Shown here: positions 1 through 8,527 of the stretch, one piece after another
Layout: each line of letters starts with the position of its first letter
Position numbering within the stretch: the stretch's first letter is position 1
From: Actinomadura kijaniata NBRC 14229
Lineage (GTDB): Bacteria > Actinomycetota > Actinomycetes > Streptosporangiales > Streptosporangiaceae
Assembly: GCF_001552175.1 (NCBI RefSeq)
Contig: NZ_BCQR01000031.1
Span: 1 to 64,000, forward strand
Length of the DNA: 64,000 nucleotides
Direction: 5' to 3'
Notes under the pieces: model-generated
The model's input: the letters and a program-made list of their open reading frames with translations, nothing else
Databases searched by the model: none
Told to the model about the DNA's origin: nothing
Position numbers and translations under genes: made by a program

Positions 1-79
1 GTTCCCGGCGGTGGCCCGCGCCCGGCGGCCCGTGCCGCCCGGGGTCGAGGCGGCACGGGCCGGTCTGGCGGACTACTGA
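1..79 (+). CDS. 3' end of an unidentified coding region
   Basis: A forward reading frame enters from the left edge and ends at a TGA at 77-79. It gives about 25 residues rich in Ala, Arg and Pro, ending in Gly-Leu-Ala-Asp-Tyr. The last seven bases overlap the stop of the convergent HEAT-repeat gene, a common tail-to-tail arrangement in this window. No domain can be named from so short a piece, and the frame could be chance in this GC-rich DNA. Confidence 0.4.
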   Translation, partial: FPAVARARRPVPPGVEAARAGLADY

Positions 80-3000
80 ACGGCGGGATCCTGAACGGCG
101 GGGTGGAGCTCCGCCTCGACGTTCCAGGCGTCCTGCCGGACCTCGACGTGCGGGGAACGCCGCAGCTCCTCCAGCAGCTCGCGCCAGCCGCCGTCCCAGC
201 CCGCCGCCGCGCCGTAGGAGCCGACCAGGTTCACCGCCAGCAGGTGGGACGCCAGGTCGCCGCGCCGGACGAGCCTGCGGGCGGCGGGCCGCACCAGCGC
301 CGGGGCGGAGCCGACCTCACGCCGGTACGGCTTGTGCCGCAGCCTGTCGCCGGTACGGGAGGCCAGCACGGGGCGGTCGCGCAGGAGGACGGCGATCGCC
401 TCCACCTCGTCGGCGAGCTCCCCGGCGTCCGGTTCGTCGTCGAGGTACCGGTCGAGGCGGGCGGCGGCCAGGTCCACCGCTTCCTCCAGATGGAGCGGGT
501 CGGCGGCCAGCACGGCCACCGCGCGGCGGAACAGCTCGTCGCGGCCCGGCACCGTCACGAGCACGGAACGGATGCTCCGCGCCACCCCGCCGACGCGCCG
601 GTGGGTGCGGGGGTCGCGTTCGGCGGCCAGGAGCCGGGCCAGGACGTCGCAGACCTCCACCCCGACGACGCCCGCCCGCAGCAGCGCCCCCAGCAGCAGG
701 GACTCCACCTCGCCCTCGGCCGCCGCCGGGTCGGCGACGGCGGCGAGCATGTCAGCGAAGCCGTCCTCGTACCAGCGCGCCCAGCTCCCGAACGCCTTGT
801 TCACCCGGAACCGGACGCCCGGCCCCTCCGCCGCCACGACCAGCCGCCGCATCAGGGCCGCGTACCGGGGCCGGTCCCGCGGCGCGTACTCGGCCGGTGT
901 CGCCTGGCAGAGCGCGCGCAGCATCGGCTCGCTCGCGTAGGGTCCGGCGGCCTCGCCGAGGGCGTCCCAGACGCGGGGGTCCTCGGACATGCGGCGCAGC
1001 GCGCCCGCCACGGCGATCCGGACGTCGCGGTGCAGATCCGGGTCGTTCCAGGCGCGCAGCAGCGCGTCGGCCGCGCCGGGCGGGCGGTGGCGCTCCAGCA
1101 GCCGCGCGACCTGCTTGCGGACGGTCACCTTGCCCGCAGGTCCGGTCAGCAGCCCGTCGAGCAGGCCGCCCAGCCGGGACGGCGGCAGCGCCGCGCAGCA
1201 GCCCGCGAGGGCCGCCACGGCGACGCGGGAGGCGTCACCACGGGCGCGGTCCAGCAGGACCGGCACCGCGCCGTCCGGATGGTCGACGCCGCCCAGCGCC
1301 TCCATCGCGGCCTCGGCGAGCACGACCTCGACGTGGCCGGTCCACGGCCGCAGCGCGTCCAGGCCGCCGGGCAGGCGTCCCAGGGACGTGAGCGCGGTGG
1401 CACGGGCGGCCACCGGGCGGGTCTCGTCGGCGGCGTCGGCGAGCAGCCGGTCGCGGACCAGGCGCCGCTGCGCCGGGGTCCAGCGTCCGGCGGCCCCGCC
1501 CTCGACCGGCGGTGACCAGAGGCGGGCCGCGTCCGCGAGGTTGCCCGCGGCGGGATCGGTGAGCACGCTGTCGAGCAGGCCTGTGTCGAGCAGGCCCGTG
1601 TCGAGCAGGTCGGTGCGGCGCGCGGCGACCGCCCGCCACACCTCGGGCAGCACGACGGTGGACGGGTCGGCCGCCACCAGGTCGGCCGGGTCGCCGGACC
1701 ACAACGCGGCGGCCGCGCGGGCGACCGGCTCGGGAGCGGTCAGGACCGCCGCGCGCAGGTCGTCCTGGAGCTCGCCGAACGCGGCGGCGCGGCGGCCGAG
1801 GAACCGCGCGACCGCCACGGCCAACGTGAGGTCGCGTCTCTCCCGCGCGGCGCGCAGGGCCGGGAGCAGCGCCCCGAACAGGTCGCGTTCGCGCTCCCGG
1901 GGCACCGCGGGATCCCGCCGGTCCGGCCGTGGGCCTCGCCGCCGTCTCCGGCGGTAGGGATCCGGCTCGGGGTCGGGTGGGGCGAACGCCTCCGCGCCGA
2001 AGCGGACCGCCAGCCTCCCGTGGACGCCGACCGCCCAGTCGGCGAGCGCCCCGGACGGGTGGTGGCGCAGCACGCGGCCCGCCAGGGCGAGCAGTGCCCG
2101 CACGGTCGTCGGCGAGGTGTCGCGCGCCTCGGCGACGGCGGCGGCGAGGCGTTCCAGCGGTTCGGCGCACGCGTCGTCCAGCAGTCCGGGCGGGACCTTC
2201 GCGAGCACGGTGAGCAGTTCGCCCCGCAGCGGGTCCTGCTCGTTGCGGGTGCGGTCGACCAGGTCGGCCAGCAGGGCGCGCAGCCGTCCGGCGTCCCCGG
2301 TCCGCGCGGCGCACCGCACGAGCAGGGAGCGGGCGAGCCCGCGGCGGCGCGGGTCCCCGCCGAACGCCGCCGCGGCGAGCGTCCCCTCCGCCTCCTCGTA
2401 CGGCAGGTGCGAGGCGAGGATCAGGGGCAGGTTCGGGTCGTCCAGCCGGGAGCGGGACGAGTGCCAGACCGAGGCGTGCCAGTCCAGGATCCGGCGCGCC
2501 TCGGCCGCCGCCCGGTCGGTGGGCAGCACGTCCAGCAGCCACCGCGCCCCGTCCCCGGCGAACCTGCCCGGGGCGCGCTCGCGCAGCCGGTCCACGACCC
2601 CCGCCCGCCGGGACGGCGGCAGCGCCGCGATCGCGGGCCGCGCGCTGTGGGGCTCGGCCGGGAGGGCCGCGCCCAGCGCCTCGTCCGGGCAGGCCCGCAG
2701 ATGCCGGAGGAACGCGGACGGAACATCCCAGCGGCGGGTCCCGGGGGTGAGCGCCAGGCGCATCGTCCGCACCGGGTCCGCACCGGCCAGCGCCGTGACG
2801 GCCGCGGCGGGGAAGGCCCGCGCGCAGGCGCCGAGACGGTGGCGCTCGGCGACCTCCAGGGCCCGTTCGGGTTCGGCGCGGGCGGCCCACGCGAAGCCGT
2901 TTCCGCGTCGCCGCCACCACCGGAGGGGGTATCCGGCGCCGGTCAGCTCCCGTCCGGCCTGGTCGAGGAACGCGCCCGGGTGCCGCGCCCCGACCGCGCG

Positions 3001-3522
3001 CCACGCGGTGACGGCGTGGGCGAGTCCGGGCAGCTCGCGGGCGACGGCCTCGGGGCCGCACGCGGGCAGCAGCGCGGCGGCCTCGCGGTCGCCCCAGCGT
3101 TCCCGCACCAGCGGCAGCAGCCGGTCGGCGAGCGCGGAGCGGCCGCCGTGCCGCAGCGCCTTGTAGAACGCGCGGCGCAGGCCGGACGGCGCGTCGTCGA
3201 GGACGCGCGCCACCGCGTCGTCGGGGATGGGCAGGGTGCGCACCGCGCGCAGGGCGGCGCGGCGCAGGTCCATGTCGGGGCCGGACAGCACGCCCGCGAC
3301 GTACGGCAGGTCGCGGGCGGCCATGGCCAGGTGGAGCGCGGTGCGGCGTTCGTAGGGGCCGCCCGCCGACAGCTCGCCGAGCAGGGCGCTCAGGTACGGG
3401 GTCCCGGCGTGCGTCCGGGCGTGCAGGGCCAGCTCCCGCATGCGTCGCGGGTGAGGCAGGGGTTCGACGTGCGCGAGAAGCGCGCTCGCAGCCGGTTCCC
3501 AGACCGGCGGGGTGGGGCTCAA
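73..3522 (-). CDS. HEAT-repeat-type hypothetical protein
   Basis: This is a 1149-residue soluble protein with no signal peptide or membrane segment. It is built almost entirely of Ala/Leu/Arg-rich helical pairs spaced about 30-40 residues apart, the pattern of HEAT or Armadillo-like solenoids that bind proteins. An Arg-rich, charged linker lies around residues 515-550. A short near-perfect repeat (three copies of Leu-Leu-Asp-Thr-Gly-type units) sits near residue 640, matching tandem DNA at about 1565-1610. The start used is TTG with only a weak ribosome site, so the true start could be further in, for example at Met28. It converges on the neighbouring partial gene to the left and diverges from the FGGY kinase. 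Similar long HEAT proteins of unknown role occur in actinomycetes. The precise partner cannot be told. Confidence 0.7.
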   Translation of the reverse strand: MSPTPPVWEPAASALLAHVEPLPHPRRMRELALHARTHAGTPYLSALLGELSAGGPYERRTALHLAMAARDLPYVAGVLSGPDMDLRRAALRAVRTLPIPDDAVARVLDDAPSGLRRAFYKALRHGGRSALADRLLPLVRERWGDREAAALLPACGPEAVARELPGLAHAVTAWRAVGARHPGAFLDQAGRELTGAGYPLRWWRRRGNGFAWAARAEPERALEVAERHRLGACARAFPAAAVTALAGADPVRTMRLALTPGTRRWDVPSAFLRHLRACPDEALGAALPAEPHSARPAIAALPPSRRAGVVDRLRERAPGRFAGDGARWLLDVLPTDRAAAEARRILDWHASVWHSSRSRLDDPNLPLILASHLPYEEAEGTLAAAAFGGDPRRRGLARSLLVRCAARTGDAGRLRALLADLVDRTRNEQDPLRGELLTVLAKVPPGLLDDACAEPLERLAAAVAEARDTSPTTVRALLALAGRVLRHHPSGALADWAVGVHGRLAVRFGAEAFAPPDPEPDPYRRRRRRGPRPDRRDPAVPRERERDLFGALLPALRAARERRDLTLAVAVARFLGRRAAAFGELQDDLRAAVLTAPEPVARAAAALWSGDPADLVAADPSTVVLPEVWRAVAARRTDLLDTGLLDTGLLDSVLTDPAAGNLADAARLWSPPVEGGAAGRWTPAQRRLVRDRLLADAADETRPVAARATALTSLGRLPGGLDALRPWTGHVEVVLAEAAMEALGGVDHPDGAVPVLLDRARGDASRVAVAALAGCCAALPPSRLGGLLDGLLTGPAGKVTVRKQVARLLERHRPPGAADALLRAWNDPDLHRDVRIAVAGALRRMSEDPRVWDALGEAAGPYASEPMLRALCQATPAEYAPRDRPRYAALMRRLVVAAEGPGVRFRVNKAFGSWARWYEDGFADMLAAVADPAAAEGEVESLLLGALLRAGVVGVEVCDVLARLLAAERDPRTHRRVGGVARSIRSVLVTVPGRDELFRRAVAVLAADPLHLEEAVDLAAARLDRYLDDEPDAGELADEVEAIAVLLRDRPVLASRTGDRLRHKPYRREVGSAPALVRPAARRLVRRGDLASHLLAVNLVGSYGAAAGWDGGWRELLEELRRSPHVEVRQDAWNVEAELHPAVQDPAVQ

Positions 3523-3622
3523 CGGCCCGGGCGGTGACCGCCCTTCCTGAAGATCATGCCGACGATGATGACGGATCGTCCGGCTCCCGGCAACCCCGGA
3601 CGGCGCGGACGGTCCCCGCGCG

Positions 3623-3628
3623 TAGACT
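3623..3628 (+). promoter_or_regulatory. -10 element of a probable leaderless promoter
   Basis: TAGACT fits the actinobacterial -10 pattern TANNNT and lies seven bases before the ATG at 3636. This is the spacing seen when transcription starts at the start codon itself. It supports choosing 3636 over the longer in-frame start at 3534, because no ribosome-binding site is visible. Confidence 0.5.
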
Positions 3629-3635
3629 CCCGCGC

Positions 3636-5069
3636 ATGTTCGTCGGGATCGACATCGGCACCTCGGTGGTCAAGGCCGCGGCCTTCGACCGGGACGGGCG
3701 GATCCTCGCCGTCGAACGCGCCAGGGCGCCCCTGGTCGCCGAGGGCGACCGGGTGGAGCAGGACTTCGAGGAGGTCTTCGCGGCCGTGGCCCGGGTCGCG
3801 CGGGCCGTGTGCGGCGGCCACGCGCCCGCGCTGGCCGGGATCACCGCGCAGGGCGACGGGGCGTGGCCGGTGGACGCCGCGGGGCGGCCGGTGCGGCGCG
3901 GGATCTCCTGGATGGACGGGCGGGCGGCCGGGATCGTCGGGGAGTGGATCGCCGACGGCACCGCCGAGGCGGTCTACCGGGCGACCGGCAACACCGTCTT
4001 CCCCGGCTGCGCGGCCCCGCTGCTGGCCTGGCTGGACCGGAACGAGCCCGCCGTGCTGGACGCCGCCGCGACCGCCGCCTACGTCAAGGACGTGGTGTTC
4101 CAGCGGCTCACCGGGGTGCGGGCGACCGACGTCAGCGACGCCTCGGTGCCGTTCCTCGACCCGCGCGGCCGGGACTACTCCCCCGCCGTGCTGGAGGCGT
4201 GCGGGCTCGGGCACCGCGCGGGGCTGTTCGCGCCGGTCCACGACCCGCTGCCGGGCGCGGCGGCGGTCGCCGGCGCGGTGCTGCCGGCCGGGACGCCGGT
4301 GGCCGCCGGGCCGACGGACGTGACGGCCGCGGCGATCGGCGGCGGCGTCGCCGAGCCCGGCGACGGGCTGCTCAACATCGGCACGAGCCTGGTGTGCGAC
4401 GTGGTCACCGACGTGCTCGACCTGTCCGGGGAGCCGTCGGGGTTCCACTTCGCGACGGCGGAGCCGGACCGGTGGCTGCGGGTGATGGCCGCGATGGTCG
4501 GGACCGCCGGGCTGGACTGGGTCCTGGAGACCACCGGCACCTCCCACGGCGAGCTGGACGCGATCCTGGACGGCACCGCGCCCGGCGCCGGGGGCGTGGC
4601 GGTGCTGCCGTTCTTCGCGCCCTCCGGGGAGCGGTCGCCGTTCGTCGAGCCGTCCGCGCGCGCCGAGTTCACCGGCGTCAGCCTGCGCACGACCCGCGCC
4701 GAGCTGGTGCGCGCCGTCTGCGAGGGGATCGCCTACGCGGCCCGGCACCTGCTGGAGGCGGCGGGCCTGCGCGGCTCGGTGACGGTGTGCGGCGGCGGGA
4801 CGGGCAGCGCGGCGTGGCTGCGGATGTTCGCCGACGTGCTGGGGCGGCCCGTGCGCGTCGCGGCGGGCCCGGAGACCGGGGCGCGCGGCGCGGTGCTCGC
4901 GGCGGCGGCCCGGCACGGCATCGACCTCGACACGGCCGCCTGGACGCGGCCGTCGGCGACGGTCGAGCCCGACCCCGGGCGCGCGGCGTTCCACGAGCGC
5001 GGCTACGCCGACCACCTGGACCGGGTGGGGCGCGCCCGGGACCGCTGGGCGGCGCGGGCGCGTCCCTGA
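3636..5069 (+). CDS. FGGY-family carbohydrate kinase
   Basis: This 477-residue cytoplasmic kinase uses ATP to phosphorylate a sugar or polyol. The N-terminal FGGY domain opens with a phosphate-binding loop (FVGIDIGTSVVKAAAFD), followed by the GDGAWPV and ISWMDGRA segments that shape the active site. The C-terminal half has the second nucleotide loop (LLNIGTSLVCD) and the CGGGTGSAAWLRMFADVLG adenosine motif. Length is normal for xylulokinase, ribulokinase or erythritol-kinase relatives. The substrate cannot be read from sequence. The convergent transketolase nearby fits a pentose or tetrose route but is only circumstantial. The start at 3636 is preferred because of the -10 element just upstream, so the 34-residue N-terminal extension of the longest frame is probably not translated. 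Confidence 0.88.
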   Translation: MFVGIDIGTSVVKAAAFDRDGRILAVERARAPLVAEGDRVEQDFEEVFAAVARVARAVCGGHAPALAGITAQGDGAWPVDAAGRPVRRGISWMDGRAAGIVGEWIADGTAEAVYRATGNTVFPGCAAPLLAWLDRNEPAVLDAAATAAYVKDVVFQRLTGVRATDVSDASVPFLDPRGRDYSPAVLEACGLGHRAGLFAPVHDPLPGAAAVAGAVLPAGTPVAAGPTDVTAAAIGGGVAEPGDGLLNIGTSLVCDVVTDVLDLSGEPSGFHFATAEPDRWLRVMAAMVGTAGLDWVLETTGTSHGELDAILDGTAPGAGGVAVLPFFAPSGERSPFVEPSARAEFTGVSLRTTRAELVRAVCEGIAYAARHLLEAAGLRGSVTVCGGGTGSAAWLRMFADVLGRPVRVAAGPETGARGAVLAAAARHGIDLDTAAWTRPSATVEPDPGRAAFHERGYADHLDRVGRARDRWAARARP

Positions 5070-5097
5070 GCCCCACGCGCGTCGGCCGGTCGCGGCG

Positions 5098-5499
5098 CTA
5101 CCCGACGCGTTCGGCGTTGGAGTCGTAGCCTCCCCCGCCCGGGTAGACCCAGGCTCCGGTGAGGGTGCGGCCGTCGGGGCTGAAGGTGCCCCGGTAGTAG
5201 GCGGGGGATCCGCGGTCGCCGGCCCAGATGGTGAGGGTGTCGCCGTCGAGTTCGTAGGTGTAGTCGAGGGTGCTGCCGTCGTCGCCGTAGTAGCGGGACC
5301 TGATGTCGGCGCCGGGCTCGGCCGTCAGCGGACGCTCCCGTCCGATGATCTCGAAGCCGTGGGTGTCGCCCAACCGCACGTCCTGATGGAGGAAGAAGTC
5401 GTTCAGCCACCGGTAGGTCACCGTGCCCTGGTGCCCGCCGGTGATCTTCCAGGTGCCGACCAGCCGGTCCAGGGCCCGCAGCGCCGGGTCGTGGGTCAT
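5098..5499 (-). CDS. DUF1579-like small protein
   Basis: This 133-residue protein begins Leu-Asp-Arg-Leu-Val-Gly-Thr-Trp, the typical opening of DUF1579-type beta-barrel proteins. It continues with alternating strands (GGHQGTVTYRWLNDFF, DYTYELDGDTLTIWAG), a lipocalin-like or NTF2-independent barrel often used to bind small molecules. The ATG at 5499 has a good ribosome site (GGAAGGAG) six bases upstream. A much longer open frame runs through the region but is an antisense-phase shadow of the transketolase gene. The gene lies downstream of the transketolase on the same strand but is separated from it by a strong hairpin terminator, so it probably has its own promoter in the 5500-5589 interval. 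No enzymatic function is known for the family. Confidence 0.75.
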   Translation of the reverse strand: MTHDPALRALDRLVGTWKITGGHQGTVTYRWLNDFFLHQDVRLGDTHGFEIIGRERPLTAEPGADIRSRYYGDDGSTLDYTYELDGDTLTIWAGDRGSPAYYRGTFSPDGRTLTGAWVYPGGGGYDSNAERVG

Positions 5500-5589
5500 C
5501 GCCGTCTCCTTCCGGGAGGATCCCGCTTCCGCCGTCCCGCGTCGATGGGGAGAATCATCGCTCTCCCCGACCCGACGGACCAGGCCGGA

Positions 5590-5633
5590 GCGCCGCCGGT
5601 CCGTGGCCGCCCTGTGCCACGGACCGGCGGCGC
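5590..5633 (-). terminator. Strong intrinsic terminator after transketolase
   Basis: A perfect 18-bp inverted repeat (arms 5590-5607 and 5616-5633, left arm GCGCCGCCGGTCCGTGGC) with an 8-base loop begins three bases past the transketolase stop. No T-run follows, as is common for actinobacterial terminators. Confidence 0.8.
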
Positions 5634-5636
5634 GCG

Positions 5637-7472
5637 TCAGTCGGTCACCGCCAGGTCGTGGGCGGCGGCGACGATGGCGTCGGCGTCGAGTCCGGCGGCC
5701 CTGAGCTCCTGCTCGGGCGTCGCCGACCCCGGCATGGTCCGCACCGCGAGACGCGTCATGCGGGGCACCGGGCGTCCGTCGGCGAAGGCGTCCATGACCG
5801 CGTCGCCGATGCCGCCCTCGGGCCAGTGGTCCTCCACCGTGACGAACCGCCCGGTCGCGTCGGCGGCCTCGTGCAGCGTCGCGGCGTCCACCGGCTTCAC
5901 CGAGTACAGGTCGACGACGCGGGCGGGCACCCCGGCGGCGGCGAGCCGGTCGGCGGCCTTCAGGGCCTCGTGCACCGTCACCCCGGCCGCGACGATGGTG
6001 ACCTTGTCCTCGCCGGAGGAGCGCAGCACCCGGCTGCCGCCGATGACGAACTCCTCGTCCGGCCCGTAGACGACCGGGGTCTCGCCGCGGCTGGTGCGCA
6101 GGTAGCGGACGCCCTCGGCGTCGGCCATCGCGGCGACCAGCCGGGCGGCCTGGTTGGCGTCGCACGGGTACAGCACGGTGCTGCCGTGCACGGCGCGGAA
6201 CGCCGCCAGGTCCTCCAGCCCCATCTGCGACGGGCCGTCCTCGCCGATCGCGACGCCCGCGTGCGAGCCGACCAGGTTGAGGTCGGCGCGGCTGACGGCG
6301 GCCATCCGCACGAAGTCGTAGGCGCGGGACAGGAACGCCGCGAACGACGACACGTACGGCCGCCAGCCGCGCGCCTGCATCCCGACCGCCGCCGCGACCA
6401 GCTGCTGCTCGGCGATGTACATCTCGAAGAACCGGTCGGGGTGCTCCTCGGCGAAGTGCCGGGCCTTGGTGGAGTCGCCGACCTCGCCGTCCAGCGCGAC
6501 CACGTCGGCGCGGGCGCGGCCCAGGGCCGCCACGGCCCTCCCGTAGGCCTCGCGGGTGGCGACCTGGTCGCCCACGTCGAAGCGCGGCAGCTCCAGGGCA
6601 CCCGGCTCGGGGCGGGCGGGGTGGTCCTTGGTGTCGGGCAGGCGGGGCTCGACCCGCAGGTTCCGGCGGCCGCCGAGCTCGGCGACCGCCTCCTCGGCGT
6701 CCGGCAGCGGCTTGCCGTGCTTGCCCTCCCGGTCCTCCACCGCGCCAACGCCCCGGCCCTTCCTGGTGCGCGCGAGGATCGCGGTGGGGCGGCCGGTGGT
6801 CTCGCGCGCCTCCCGGAAGGCGGCGTCGATCGCGGCGACGTCGTGGCCGTCGATCTCGATGGTGTGCCAGCCGAACGCCCCGACGCGCCGGGCGTAGGCG
6901 GCGGTGTCCCACCCGTGGCGGGTGGGGCCGCGCTGCCCGAGCCGGTTCACGTCGACGACGGCGGTGAGGTTGTCCAGGCCCTCGTGCCCGGCGTGCTCGA
7001 ACGCCTCCCACATCGACCCCTCCGCCAGCTCGCTGTCGCCGCACAGCACCCAGATCCGGGCGGGGGTGCGGTCCAGGCGGCGGGCGGCCAGCGCCATCCC
7101 GACGCCGACCGGCAGCCCCTGGCCGAGCGAGCCGGTGGCGACCTTCACCCACGGCAGCCGGGGCGTGGGGTGGCCCTCCAGGCGGCTGCCCTCCTTGCGG
7201 AAGGTCAGCAGCTCCTCGTCGTCGATCAGCCCGGCGGCGGCGTAGAGGGCGTACAGCAGCGGCGAGGCGTGGCCCTTGGAGAACACCAGCTCGTCGTTGC
7301 CGGGGTCGTCGGGGGTCGCGGGGTTCCACCGCAGGTGCCCGGCCAGCAGCACCGCCATCAGGTCGGCCGCCGACATCGACGACGTGGGGTGCCCGGATCC
7401 CGCGGCGTCGGCGGCGCGGACCGCGTCGACCCGCAGTTGCTGTCCCAGCTCGCGGAGACGGTCGTAGTCCAT
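5637..7472 (-). CDS. tkt: Transketolase
   Basis: This 611-residue ThDP enzyme moves two-carbon ketol units between sugar phosphates in the pentose phosphate pathway. The N-terminal ThDP-binding domain has the GSGHPTSSMSAADLMAVLL segment and a long pyrophosphate-binding part. The middle Pyr domain carries the Glu in FEMYIAEQQLVAAAVGMQARG, and a C-terminal transketolase domain closes the protein (YSVKPVD, EDHWPEGGIGDAV). It is a little shorter than the usual 650-700-residue housekeeping enzyme, and may be a second transketolase linked to the nearby FGGY kinase. The ATG at 7472 follows a GAGGAGGGA ribosome site. A 13-bp palindrome (GGACGG-A-CCGTCC, 7496-7508) lies 24 bases upstream and might be an operator. 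The gene ends at the strong hairpin at 5590-5633. Confidence 0.92.
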   Translation of the reverse strand: MDYDRLRELGQQLRVDAVRAADAAGSGHPTSSMSAADLMAVLLAGHLRWNPATPDDPGNDELVFSKGHASPLLYALYAAAGLIDDEELLTFRKEGSRLEGHPTPRLPWVKVATGSLGQGLPVGVGMALAARRLDRTPARIWVLCGDSELAEGSMWEAFEHAGHEGLDNLTAVVDVNRLGQRGPTRHGWDTAAYARRVGAFGWHTIEIDGHDVAAIDAAFREARETTGRPTAILARTRKGRGVGAVEDREGKHGKPLPDAEEAVAELGGRRNLRVEPRLPDTKDHPARPEPGALELPRFDVGDQVATREAYGRAVAALGRARADVVALDGEVGDSTKARHFAEEHPDRFFEMYIAEQQLVAAAVGMQARGWRPYVSSFAAFLSRAYDFVRMAAVSRADLNLVGSHAGVAIGEDGPSQMGLEDLAAFRAVHGSTVLYPCDANQAARLVAAMADAEGVRYLRTSRGETPVVYGPDEEFVIGGSRVLRSSGEDKVTIVAAGVTVHEALKAADRLAAAGVPARVVDLYSVKPVDAATLHEAADATGRFVTVEDHWPEGGIGDAVMDAFADGRPVPRMTRLAVRTMPGSATPEQELRAAGLDADAIVAAAHDLAVTD

Positions 7473-7550
7473 GTCCCTCCTCCTCGTGTCGGCACGGACG
7501 GACCGTCCCTGCCTACCCGTCCTCGGCGGAGGGATACCCGATCGGCCTGA

Positions 7551-8426
7551 TCAGTGGACGTGGTCGAGCACGGGCGCGCCCGGGTCGTCGATCAGCCGTT
7601 CGACGCGTTCGCGGTCCTCCCGCGACACCGGGTGGTAGACGACCATGCGGGCGCCGGGGGTGCCGGACACGTCGAAGGCGGTGGCGCGGGTGGCGACCTC
7701 CCCCACCGCCGCGTGCCGGAACACCTTCAGTCGCGTCCCCGTCTCGGCGACGTCCTGCCGGGCCCACAGCCGCGCGAACTCGGGGCTGGCCGCGCACAGC
7801 CGCCGCACGAAGTCCCGCCAGCCCGGCTCGCCCAGGTGGCGGCTGTAGCGGTGCCGGAAGGCGGCGACGAACAGCGGTCCCTCCTCGGCGAGGTTGACGA
7901 AGGGGTTGCAGCACGGCGGGAGGGTGAAGGTCATCCACAGCGTGTTGCGCTCGGCCTCGGGCGCGTTCACCAGGAACGGGAACAGGGCGGCGTAGCCCTT
8001 GTTCCAGGCGAGCACGTCGCTGCGGGCGTTGGTGACGCAGGCGGGCATCGGGTCCAGCCCGGCGAGGATGGCCGGCAGGTCCTCCGGCAGCCCGGCGGCG
8101 GGGGCGGGGCGCGGGAGCTCGGGCGTCTCGGCGAGGCGGTACAGGTGGGCGCGTTCGGCGCCGTCGAGGCGCAGCGTGCGGGCGACCGCGTCCAGGACCT
8201 GGGGGCTGGCGTTGATCGGGCGGCCCTGCTCCAGCCACGTGTACCAGGTGACGCCGACCCCGGCCAGCTGCGCGACCTCCTCGCGGCGCAGGCCGGGGGT
8301 GCGGCGGCGCGGGCCGGGCGGCATGCCCACGTCCTCGGGCGTGATGCGGGCGCGGCGGCTGCGCAGGAACGCCGCCAGCTCGGTGCGCCTGCGGTCCGGC
8401 CTGGCCGTCCGGGTCATCGTGCTCAC
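7551..8426 (-). CDS. XRE-family regulator with MmyB-like ligand domain
   Basis: This 291-residue transcription factor has an N-terminal helix-turn-helix (about residues 10-75, with GLRREEVAQLAGVGVTWYTWLEQGR). It is followed by a PAS-like MmyB ligand-sensing domain (LAWNKGYAALFPFL, RNTLWMTFTLP, FRHRYSRHLGEPGWRDFVRRL). These regulators generally repress a divergent gene, and here an MFS exporter starts 101 bp away in the other direction. I chose the GTG at 8426 because GGTGGGG sits just upstream. An ATG nine bases further in (8417) is nearly as good. A matching inverted repeat lies in the shared promoter region at 8471-8505. Confidence 0.85.
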   Translation of the reverse strand: MSTMTRTARPDRRRTELAAFLRSRRARITPEDVGMPPGPRRRTPGLRREEVAQLAGVGVTWYTWLEQGRPINASPQVLDAVARTLRLDGAERAHLYRLAETPELPRPAPAAGLPEDLPAILAGLDPMPACVTNARSDVLAWNKGYAALFPFLVNAPEAERNTLWMTFTLPPCCNPFVNLAEEGPLFVAAFRHRYSRHLGEPGWRDFVRRLCAASPEFARLWARQDVAETGTRLKVFRHAAVGEVATRATAFDVSGTPGARMVVYHPVSREDRERVERLIDDPGAPVLDHVH

Positions 8427-8470
8427 CCCACCACCCTCGGGGATCGGCCCGGCGTGTGCCAGGTGCTGTC

Positions 8471-8505
8471 GGTACCAGTATCGCGGGGCTCTCGTTACGG
8501 GTACC
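8471..8505. promoter_or_regulatory. Inverted repeat in XRE/MFS divergent promoter
   Basis: The half-sites GGTACCAGTA (8471-8480) and TACGGGTACC (8496-8505) are inverted copies (9 of 10 bases pair) separated by 15 bases. They lie midway between the divergent regulator and exporter starts. This is the expected place for the operator of the XRE regulator, but binding is inferred. Confidence 0.45.
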
Positions 8506-8527
8506 GGAGCGCCCCGACGCTGGAGCC

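Noticed and set aside
1560..1612. Tandem repeat array in the HEAT gene as a mobile or regulatory repeat
   Set aside because: The three copies stay in frame and encode protein repeats. Nothing suggests a function beyond coding.
5098..7329. Long minus-strand frame across the transketolase region
   Set aside because: It is a phase-shifted shadow of the transketolase (Arg/Pro/Gly-rich) that happens to run into the real DUF1579 gene. Only the last 133 codons are protein-like.
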